Translations under genes and position numbers: made by a program
The notes under the pieces: model-generated
What the model saw: only the letters and a program-made list of their open reading frames with translations
What the model was told of the DNA's origin: nothing
Database searches by the model: none
Assembly: GCF_900166665.1 (NCBI RefSeq)
Contig: NZ_LT800494.1
Span: 293,411-339,880 of the forward strand
Length of the DNA stretch: 46,470 nucleotides
Origin: Cytobacillus gottheilii
GTDB lineage: Bacteria; Bacillota; Bacilli; Bacillales; Cytobacillaceae
Reading direction: 5' to 3'
Shown: positions 40,151 through 46,470 of the stretch, piece by piece
Numbering within the stretch: the first letter of the stretch is position 1
Layout: each line of letters opens with the position of its first letter

Positions 40151-42235
40151 CTACGTACCCCAGCGGAAAAATTTTCGGAACCATGGCACATCTTCTGCTG
40201 GTTTCTCTTCCTTGTGATCTTCTGGTTTCTGTTCAAATTCTTCATATTGCGGCAGATGGGAAGAACAATATTCGGTCGGCTCGGTCCCTGATACAAAGTA
40301 AGTGAGCCTTTTTACAGGACAGTTCTGTGTAGCCAGCAGGCCTGATTCCGGTTCAATATAAACGCCAACCGTGCCTTTCGGCGATTTGAACCCTTTAACA
40401 GGCAATCCTTTATGCGCTTCCTCCATAAAACCTGCCCAAATATCTTTTGCGTAGACCTTATCGGCAGCAAGCTCTATTCTTTGCCCTTGATCATAGCCTG
40501 TCCATACGGCGGTCACAAGCTGAGGTGAAAAGCCCGCCATCCAGCTGTCTGTTTCTGTCGAGCCTGATTTGCCTGCATAAGGTCTAGTTAGTTCATCGCT
40601 CAAGGTGCTCCCGGTTACGCTCGTATATCCATTTAATCTTCTGTCGAATATACCTGTCATCATATGCGCTGTGACAAAAGCGAGTTCAGGCTTTAATGTT
40701 TGCTCGGTGCTATTTTTATTTTCATAAATGATTTCACCTTTATGATTTTCAACTTTGGTGATTAAAACAGGCGAGATTTCTCTTCCGCCGTTTGCCAGCA
40801 TGCTATAGGCGCCGGCAAGCTCAATCACCCGAATGCCTGAGGTTCCAAGTGCAAGGGAAGGAACTTCGGCCATTTCAGATGAAATTCCAAATTTTTTGAC
40901 CGTGTTTACAAGCTTATCTTCGCCAAGAAATAAGTGAGTTTTGACCGCATAGATATTGTCAGAAAGGGCGAGTGCCTGCATCATCGTAATTTCGCCATCC
41001 GCATATTTACTGTTGAAATTATGCGGAGAATATTCAGCTCTGCCGTCATCAAAACGGAAGGTTGTCGGTTCACTGCGAACCATTGTAGCGGGTGTAAAAC
41101 CGCTTTCGAGAGCTGCATAATAGAGAAGCGGCTTAATAGTAGAACCCGGCTGTCTTACAGCCTGTATCGCTCTGTTAAAAGGGCTTTCTTCATAATCCCG
41201 GCCGCCAACCAAAGCCTTTACATGACCTGTCTTTGGATCCATTGCTACTAATCCTGCTTGAATATTGCTTTCGGAAGAAACTGTGTTTTTAACAGTATCT
41301 TCAGCTATTTTCTGCTGTTTTAGATCAAGGGTCGTATAGACCTTTAATCCGCCTGTTTCAATGGTGTGCTCATCAAGCTTCAGCTGATTCTTTAATGCTG
41401 AGCGGACGGCATCCTGAAAGTACGGTGCGGTCTCCGTCTGGTTGTGAGGGTGCTCGCCAATGATAGTAAGCTGTTCATTAATGGCTGTCTCAATATCAGC
41501 CTTTTGAATGTAGCCATCCTCATGCATGGTCGTTAAAATAATTTTTTGCCTCGATTTGGCTTTCTCAAGAGAGGAAGTGGGTGAGTAAATGCTTGGCCCT
41601 TTCGGAATGCCTGCCAGCATGGAGGCTTCAGCAAGTGTAAGCTCACTAGTGTCCTTCCCAAAATAAAACTGGCTTGCCGCCTGAGCCCCATATGCACCAT
41701 TTCCGTAATAAATGGTGTTTAAATAGCCTTCAAGTATTTCATCTTTTGTATAATTCATTTCCAGGCGAATCGTATAAAATGCTTCACGCAGTTTTCGTTT
41801 CCATGTTTTTTCATGGGCAAGAAAGAGATTGCGGGCATATTGCTGAGTGATCGTGCTTGCTCCTTGAACCTTTGCCATTGCTTTTAGATCAGCAAGGGCA
41901 GCACCGGCAATTCGTTTATAGTCAAAACCGTTATGTTCATAAAAACTTTTGTCCTCAATGGCAATGGTAGCGTTAATCAGCTCTGGACTCATGTCCTTCA
42001 ATCTTGCCCAATAACGCTTTTCTCCATTATGACTTTCACCGATGACTGTCCCATCGTCAGCCAAAATTAATGAAGATTGAGGCACCGTGAGCGGAGGCGG
42101 CCCGAGTACCTTTGCATAGACTAAAATACCGATCACTAAAAGGATTGAAATCCCAAGCATAATGAGAGCCGCAAAAAATAAGGCCCGCAAATATTTAAAC
42201 GTTTTCCGAAACCGCTGATCTGTCATAATCTCCAT
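40151..42235 (-). CDS. pbpG: Class A penicillin-binding protein PbpG (PBP2d-like)
   Basis: A 694-residue bifunctional peptidoglycan synthase. A single membrane helix spans ~17-41. The glycosyltransferase 51 domain follows, with the catalytic glutamate E94 in AIEDKSFYEH and GASTITQQYARN. The transpeptidase domain has S365-T-I-K368 (PGSTIKPLLYY), SDN at 425-427 and KSGS at 556-559. The C-terminal tail is charged and lacks added domains. In B. subtilis YwhE/PbpG is made in the forespore and directs synthesis of the spore germ-cell wall; position between ywhD and speE is the same. GGGGTGG precedes the start. Confidence 0.94.
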   Translation of the reverse strand: MEIMTDQRFRKTFKYLRALFFAALIMLGISILLVIGILVYAKVLGPPPLTVPQSSLILADDGTVIGESHNGEKRYWARLKDMSPELINATIAIEDKSFYEHNGFDYKRIAGAALADLKAMAKVQGASTITQQYARNLFLAHEKTWKRKLREAFYTIRLEMNYTKDEILEGYLNTIYYGNGAYGAQAASQFYFGKDTSELTLAEASMLAGIPKGPSIYSPTSSLEKAKSRQKIILTTMHEDGYIQKADIETAINEQLTIIGEHPHNQTETAPYFQDAVRSALKNQLKLDEHTIETGGLKVYTTLDLKQQKIAEDTVKNTVSSESNIQAGLVAMDPKTGHVKALVGGRDYEESPFNRAIQAVRQPGSTIKPLLYYAALESGFTPATMVRSEPTTFRFDDGRAEYSPHNFNSKYADGEITMMQALALSDNIYAVKTHLFLGEDKLVNTVKKFGISSEMAEVPSLALGTSGIRVIELAGAYSMLANGGREISPVLITKVENHKGEIIYENKNSTEQTLKPELAFVTAHMMTGIFDRRLNGYTSVTGSTLSDELTRPYAGKSGSTETDSWMAGFSPQLVTAVWTGYDQGQRIELAADKVYAKDIWAGFMEEAHKGLPVKGFKSPKGTVGVYIEPESGLLATQNCPVKRLTYFVSGTEPTEYCSSHLPQYEEFEQKPEDHKEEKPAEDVPWFRKFFRWGT

Positions 42236-42394
42236 TCAAGCCACCCCGCTTTCATTTATGTATAAATTTCCACTTCTACTAGTATTTAAATATCTTTGTT
42301 ATTTTAAACATGAATGTGTTAAAAATAATGCTATTGGTTAACCAGTAAAAATAAAAATATGTTAGTTTTCAGGTTTATAGATGAGGTAAAGGGG

Positions 42395-42530
42395 TTGATA
42401 GATTTCCACTCCAGGGTATTCGCTTTCCGCGGGTGGAAGCCTGAGCCTCATTGGCGCTCTCACGCCTGTGGGGTCTCAACCTATCCACTTCTCCCGCAGG
42501 AGTCTCGCACCCTTCCGTTTCAATCAATAA
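42395..42530 (-). repeat. GC-rich intergenic repeat core, copy 3
   Basis: On the minus strand it reads TTGATTGAAACGGAAGGGTG, CGAGACTCCTGCGGGAG, then GACCCCACAGGCGTGAG, GAGGCTCAGG and CCCGCGGAAAGCGAA. It shares these blocks with the core of the MITE-like elements and with copy 4 at 44694, but lacks the GTTGGGACA ends. It lies in the 476-bp gap between the divergent pbpG and speE. Confidence 0.6.
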
Positions 42531-42580
42531 GCTTAGTACTGTAAAACAGAACAAAACAGTCTCTCATAAGTTTTTTTCTC

Positions 42581-42608
42581 TTGCATTTTCGCTAGAATCA
42601 ACTATACT
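42581..42608 (+). promoter_or_regulatory. SigA promoter of speE
   Basis: TTGCAT (42581-42586), 16 bases, TATACT (42603-42608), about 100 bases upstream of the start codon. Confidence 0.5.
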
Positions 42609-42711
42609 TTTTCTGATGTTTGTATTTATGCCTTTAGGGAAGTATAAAGGTTGAATCTTTGTTTTCTTCTAGAAGGTAAATACTTTTTTAAAAAAGAAAG
42701 GGTTGAATAAA

Positions 42712-43539
42712 ATGGGTCTTTGGTTTACTGAGAAACAAACAGATCATTTTGGTATTACAATGAAGGTTAAGCGCACTTTACATACAGAACAGACAGATTT
42801 TCAAAAGCTAGATATGGTAGAGACGGAAGAATGGGGCAACATGCTTTTGCTTGATGATATGGTCATGACTTCTGTGAAAGATGAATTCGTTTACCATGAG
42901 ATGGTGGCGCATGTTCCATTATTCACACATCCAAATCCTGAAAACATTCTTGTAGTAGGCGGCGGTGACGGCGGCGTTATTCGTGAAGTGCTGAAGCACC
43001 CAAGCGTGAAAAAAGCAACACTTGTTGATATCGATGGAAAAGTAATCGAATACTCTAAAAAGTATCTGCCTGAAATTGCAGGCATGCTTGATGATCCTCG
43101 TGTGGATGTTCAAGTCGATGATGGCTTTATGCATATTGCCAACAGTGAAAATGAGTATGATGTCATCATGGTTGATTCAACTGAGCCTGTTGGCCCAGCT
43201 GTTAACTTATTTACAAAAGGCTTCTATGCAGGTATTTCAAAGGCATTGAAAGAAGACGGAATCTTTGTTGCACAATCTGATAATCCTTGGTTCAAAGCAG
43301 ATTTAATCCGCGACGTTCAAAAGGATGTTAAAGAAATTTTCCCGATCACACGCCTTTACACAGCAAACATTCCAACATATCCAAGTGGAATGTGGGCATT
43401 CACAGTAGGCTCTAAAAAGCATGATCCATTAGAAGTAAGCGAAGAGCGCTTCCATGAGATTGAAACGAAATATTATACGAAGGAGCTTCATAAAGCTGCA
43501 TTCGTATTGCCTAAATTTGTACAAGATCTAGTGAAATAA
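42712..43539 (+). CDS. speE: Spermidine synthase
   Basis: A 275-residue aminopropyltransferase that makes spermidine from putrescine and decarboxylated S-adenosylmethionine. Very close to B. subtilis Spe[39 protein letters not shown] (cofactor loop), [37 protein letters not shown] with the catalytic aspartate, and [13 protein letters not shown]. The start ATG 42712 has AGAAAGGG upstream; a TTG at 42703 is close to it. It forms an operon with speB, so agmatine is turned to putrescine and onward. Confidence 0.96.
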   Translation: MGLWFTEKQTDHFGITMKVKRTLHTEQTDFQKLDMVETEEWGNMLLLDDMVMTSVKDEFVYHEMVAHVPLFTHPNPENILVVGGGDGGVIREVLKHPSVKKATLVDIDGKVIEYSKKYLPEIAGMLDDPRVDVQVDDGFMHIANSENEYDVIMVDSTEPVGPAVNLFTKGFYAGISKALKEDGIFVAQSDNPWFKADLIRDVQKDVKEIFPITRLYTANIPTYPSGMWAFTVGSKKHDPLEVSEERFHEIETKYYTKELHKAAFVLPKFVQDLVK

Positions 43540-43593
43540 TAGAAGGAAGCAGGCTCATGCCTGCTTTTATACATAAAGCGAGGGATATAAGAC

Positions 43594-44469
43594 ATGCGTT
43601 TTGATGAAGCTTATTCTGGTAATGTGTTTATTAAAAGTCATCCGAATTACGAGGAAAGCGAAGCGGTATTATACGGAATGCCGATGGATTGGACCGTCAG
43701 CTATCGCCCAGGTTCACGCTTTGGCCCAGCGCGCATACGCGAGGTATCAATTGGACTTGAAGAATATAGTGCATACCTTGACCGTGAACTAGAGGAAGTA
43801 AAATACTTTGATGCAGGCGATATTCCGCTTCCATTCGGAAATCCGCAAAAAAGCATTGAGATGATCGAGGAATATGTCGATGGACTTTTAAAAGACGGCA
43901 AGTTTCCACTTGGTATCGGCGGTGAGCATCTCGTTTCTTGGCCGGTTATTAAAGCAATGTATAAAAAATATCCTGACCTGGCGATTATTCACATGGATGC
44001 TCATACTGACCTTCGCGATGATTATGAAGGAGAGCCTTTATCTCATTCAACACCGATCAAAAAAGCAGCACAGTTAATCGGCCCTCCAAATGTATACTCC
44101 TTTGGCATCCGTTCCGGCATGAAAGAGGAATTTCAATGGGCAAAAGAAGCTGGCATGCACATTTCAAAATTCGAAGTGCTTGAACCATTAAAAGAAATCC
44201 TGCCTAAGCTGGCTGGCCGTCCGGTATACGTGACAATCGATATTGACGTGCTTGATCCAGCTCACGCACCTGGAACAGGAACAGTTGATGCAGGCGGTAT
44301 CACCTCGCGAGAACTGCTCGCATCCATTCATGAAATTGCCCGTTCTGAAGTAAACGTTGTCGGTGCTGACCTCGTAGAAGTAGCTCCAATTTACGATCAT
44401 TCAGAACAAACAGCAAACACAGCAAGCAAACTTCTGCGTGAAATGATTCTTGGGTGGATTCAGAAATAA
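43594..44469 (+). CDS. speB: Agmatinase
   Basis: A 291-residue ureohydrolase splitting agmatine to putrescine and urea. Manganese ligands are visible in GGEHLVSWP, HMDAHTDLRDDY and DIDVLDPAHAPGTGT, the three motifs of the arginase/agmatinase family. The DPAHAPGTGTVDAGG form is typical of agmatinases of the Bacillus type. It follows speE by 54 bases, has GCGAGGGATA as a ribosome site, and ends at a strong terminator. Confidence 0.96.
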   Translation: MRFDEAYSGNVFIKSHPNYEESEAVLYGMPMDWTVSYRPGSRFGPARIREVSIGLEEYSAYLDRELEEVKYFDAGDIPLPFGNPQKSIEMIEEYVDGLLKDGKFPLGIGGEHLVSWPVIKAMYKKYPDLAIIHMDAHTDLRDDYEGEPLSHSTPIKKAAQLIGPPNVYSFGIRSGMKEEFQWAKEAGMHISKFEVLEPLKEILPKLAGRPVYVTIDIDVLDPAHAPGTGTVDAGGITSRELLASIHEIARSEVNVVGADLVEVAPIYDHSEQTANTASKLLREMILGWIQK

Positions 44470-44471
44470 GA

Positions 44472-44503
44472 AAAAAACGGAGACGACGGTCTCCGTTTTT
44501 TTG
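44472..44503. terminator. Terminator of speE-speB
   Basis: AAAACGGAGAC / GTCTCCGTTTT with a short loop and a T-run, directly after the speB stop. Confidence 0.92.
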
Positions 44504-44693
44504 TGTTTTCCGAAAGTTTAATGGTTAGCACAGTAGAAGTTTCAAAGCAGCAGCTTATTTTAAAAAGATCAGTGCAACTTAACTTTTGTCGGCGCCTTTT
44601 AAGCTTGCTAGTGGGCTAGGGTTCATTATGCTTTTTTAAAGGATTATTGTTTTAATAATCGATTTTAGAAACATAGCATTTTTGCAGTGTTTC

Positions 44694-44766
44694 TGTTGAT
44701 TGGAACGGAGGGGTGCGAGACTCCTGCGGGACGAGTGGGGAGCTGAGACCCCGCAGGAGCGAAGGC
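44694..44766 (+). repeat. GC-rich intergenic repeat core, copy 4, cut by the IS element
   Basis: TGTTGATTGGAACGGAGGGG, GCGAGACTCCTGCGGGACG and GAGACCCCGCAGGAGCG match the first half of copy 3 read on the minus strand. The sequence stops matching exactly at the left inverted repeat of the IS (44767). The rest of 44504-44693 shows no gene. Confidence 0.6.
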
Positions 44767-44831
44767 GAGGGCACTGATTTTCTTAAGGTTTTTCGTTTTT
44801 CTTTAACCTGGTAAAATCTTATAAAGATAAA

Positions 44832-44871
44832 AAAGCCAATTTCTGTCTATTATTAGAAAGAAATTGGCTTT
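44832..44871. terminator. Terminator within the IS element
   Basis: AAAGCCAATTTCT pairs with AGAAATTGGCTTT; T-runs on both strands, 46 bases after the transposase stop. Confidence 0.85.
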
Positions 44872-44916
44872 ATTTTTGTCTGAATCCCTTAATTTTGGAC
44901 TATGTTGTCCATTTTC

Positions 44917-46368
44917 TTACTTTATTAACTTTAGAATTCGTTTTATATTTACCGCAAATATGGTGGTTGCCCCTTGAATTTGCATGCCAAATAAACCCGA
45001 GGATTTCGCTGTTTCATACTCGTGTGCATGTTTTAATTCGCTATTCTTAGCCTCAATCTTATATCGATTTCGAGATAGCTCTTTAAATTTAACCGTCTTT
45101 TGAAATGCTTCCTGATCTTTATGCTCTGTCGATTTTATTGTGACAGAATAGGATTTTGTTTTCGCTCCTTTTTTATAACAGCCCTCTTGTAAGGGACAAG
45201 TGTTGCATTTATTCGTATCAAATAAATATTTAATTCTTGGATTTCGATCTTGACCTTTTCTTTCTTCAAATTTCTTTTGGATCGCCAAATGGCCAGCCTT
45301 ACACACATATATTCCTGCATCTTTATTAAACGTGAATTCGTCCTCTTTTTTTCGCGTACCATGCGTTACATGTGGATGCAATTTTGAAACAAGTTCCAAA
45401 TTTTCTTCTTTTATATAACGAATATTTTCTTTCTCAGAATAGGCCGTATCTCCAATAACCGTTTTAATTTCCATTCCTGTTTTGATGCTTTTTTCAACTA
45501 ATTCTTGAAGATATTTTCCATCACTTTTCTCTCCAGTTGTGATCACCGCTGCCGTAATAATCCGTTCGTTAGCCATTGCCAAATGTGTTTTGTATCCAAA
45601 AAAAGAGGAGTCTGCCGATTTATGTCCTACTTTGGCATCTGGATCCATGGAAAAACTCAACTGTTCTGTACAATCCTCAACGACTTCTTTTAATACATTT
45701 AACTTTTCTTTCACCGCAGGTAATTCTGAAATTCTTGGCTCTGATTCGATGGCGGTAATAAGATCTTCGCAGTACTGTAATTCATCTTCAACACTATTCG
45801 TTGTTGTTTTGGCCGGTAAATTCTCTTTCATCGATTCATCGATTTGGTAGACAGACCGACGTACATTCTTTGATTTTTCCTGTAAAAATTCTTTAACGGA
45901 CTTTTGATTATAACGGGATTTTGTGTGAGTTGAGTCAACAATAATCGTTTTACTTTTAATGATGTCTTTCTCTAATGCGATTTCAACACTTTTATTTATA
46001 AGCATATCTAATAAATCCACATCTTTTAGACGAAGCCTACGAAACTTCGTTAGGGAACTGGGGTCAATAACAGGATCTTCTGGCGCCATTTCAAGGAAGT
46101 ATTTAAAGGACATATCATACTTTGATCGTTCGACCACATCTACATCTGATAAATTAAAAATGGATTTAAGCAAGAGATATTTGAACATACGGATCGGGTG
46201 AACGGCATTACGACCGTTATCTAGACAGTACTTTGATTCTAACTCTTCTAGAATAAAGCTGAAGTCCACAAGATCATTGATTTGACGAAGCATATTATCT
46301 TGTGGAACAACAAGATCGTATATCTGTAAATAGGGGCTGAAACTAAGGGATTGTTGGTTGGAGATCAT
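44917..46368 (-). CDS. IS1182-family transposase
   Basis: A 483-residue DDE transposase, apparently intact. The N-terminal domain has the DUF772-like pattern (LVDFSFILEELESKYC, AVHPIRMFKYLLLKSIF, PVIDPSSLTKFRRLRL). The catalytic residues are likely the aspartate of IVDSTHTKSRYN, the aspartate of VIGDTAYSEKENI, and the glutamate of YKIEAKNSELKHAHEY. A zinc-ribbon-like CNTCPLQEGC lies before the last motif. I place the start at ATG 46368 since AGGTGG stands just upstream; a longer frame starts 15 codons earlier. A TATAAT-like -10 lies at 46402-46407 on the minus strand. Confidence 0.92.
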   Translation of the reverse strand: MISNQQSLSFSPYLQIYDLVVPQDNMLRQINDLVDFSFILEELESKYCLDNGRNAVHPIRMFKYLLLKSIFNLSDVDVVERSKYDMSFKYFLEMAPEDPVIDPSSLTKFRRLRLKDVDLLDMLINKSVEIALEKDIIKSKTIIVDSTHTKSRYNQKSVKEFLQEKSKNVRRSVYQIDESMKENLPAKTTTNSVEDELQYCEDLITAIESEPRISELPAVKEKLNVLKEVVEDCTEQLSFSMDPDAKVGHKSADSSFFGYKTHLAMANERIITAAVITTGEKSDGKYLQELVEKSIKTGMEIKTVIGDTAYSEKENIRYIKEENLELVSKLHPHVTHGTRKKEDEFTFNKDAGIYVCKAGHLAIQKKFEERKGQDRNPRIKYLFDTNKCNTCPLQEGCYKKGAKTKSYSVTIKSTEHKDQEAFQKTVKFKELSRNRYKIEAKNSELKHAHEYETAKSSGLFGMQIQGATTIFAVNIKRILKLIK

Positions 46369-46470
46369 TTTATATACCACCTGCGATAAGTTAATACCTC
46401 TATTATAAAACAAAAAGCCAGTGAAACAGTAAATGTTTCACTGACTTAAATGGACTTTTTCAGTGCCCTC

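Larger units (their letters stand above)
44767..46470 (-). mobile_element. IS1182-family insertion sequence, complete to its right end
   Basis: Bounded by perfect 11-bp inverted ends GAGGGCACTGA (44767-44777) and TCAGTGCCCTC (46460-46470), 1704 bp in all, with one transposase gene. A hairpin near the right end (CAGTGAAACA / TGTTTCACTG, 46419-46443) and a terminator near the left end protect it from outside transcription. The right terminus coincides with the last base of the window, so target duplication cannot be examined. Confidence 0.88.

Noticed and set aside
1..46470. tRNA or rRNA genes, prophage, restriction or other defence systems
   Set aside because: Nothing resembling such genes was recognised on either strand; the only mobile elements seen are the IS1182 copy and the short repeats.

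Overview
This window is chromosomal DNA from an aerobic, endospore-forming member of the Bacillaceae. Most of it follows the Bacillus subtilis ywd-ywf-ywg-ywh gene order: pdxK (ywdB), ung (ywdG), ywdI, ywdK, gerQ/cwlJ, hemQ (ywfI), pta, lipL (ywfL), rsfA (ywfN), ywfO, ywgA, ywhB, ywhC, ywhD, pbpG (ywhE), speE, speB. Sporulation genes (gerQ, cwlJ, rsfA, pbpG), purine-rich ribosome binding sites and moderate-to-low GC agree with this. Genus is not decidable from the sequence alone.

Layout. 1-6.9 kb: truncated TetR-type regulator, then a BmrA-like ABC exporter with a MerR regulator and a tiny membrane protein, flanked by two inverted copies of a ~300-bp MITE-like element; then a HAD phosphatase, a sugar-dehydrogenase-like lipoprotein and an SRPBCC protein. 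7-9.5 kb: bacillithiol pair bshB2/yojF and pdxK. 9.7-21.7 kb: a formate dehydrogenase and molybdenum-cofactor island (fdhD, fdnG, fdnH, fdnI, fdhE, mobA, moeA, a moeA-PBP fusion, moaE, moaD, moeB/thiF). 22-25.5 kb: ywrC-ywrD-chromate transporter pair. 25.5-29.7 kb: stress protein, ung, small genes, and a cobalamin-riboswitch operon. 29.7-44.5 kb: the conserved sporulation, central metabolism and polyamine block. 44.8-46.47 kb: an IS1182-family element whose right inverted repeat ends exactly at the last base of the window.

The main discovery is that the formate dehydrogenase catalytic subunit is a selenoprotein. The reading frame 10714-13701 is interrupted by a single TGA (11284-11286) precisely where FdnG/FdhF-type enzymes carry catalytic selenocysteine. 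It is followed at once by a stem with a bulged U and a GGUCU apical loop, the hallmark of a bacterial SECIS. Naive gene calling splits it into two proteins. The neighbours supply the iron-sulfur and cytochrome b subunits, the sulfuration and assembly factors, and the last steps of Moco synthesis; selABCD, moaA/moaC and molybdate transport are not in the window.

Other signals: a cobalamin riboswitch ahead of a diverged adenosyltransferase-like gene and an orphan BtuF; a near-consensus parS site after ung; a cre site at about -55 of pta; repeated candidate operators before ywrC and ywrD; arrays with a 20-21 bp period; a 126-bp tandem repeat; and several families of structured intergenic repeats, some carrying transcription terminators.
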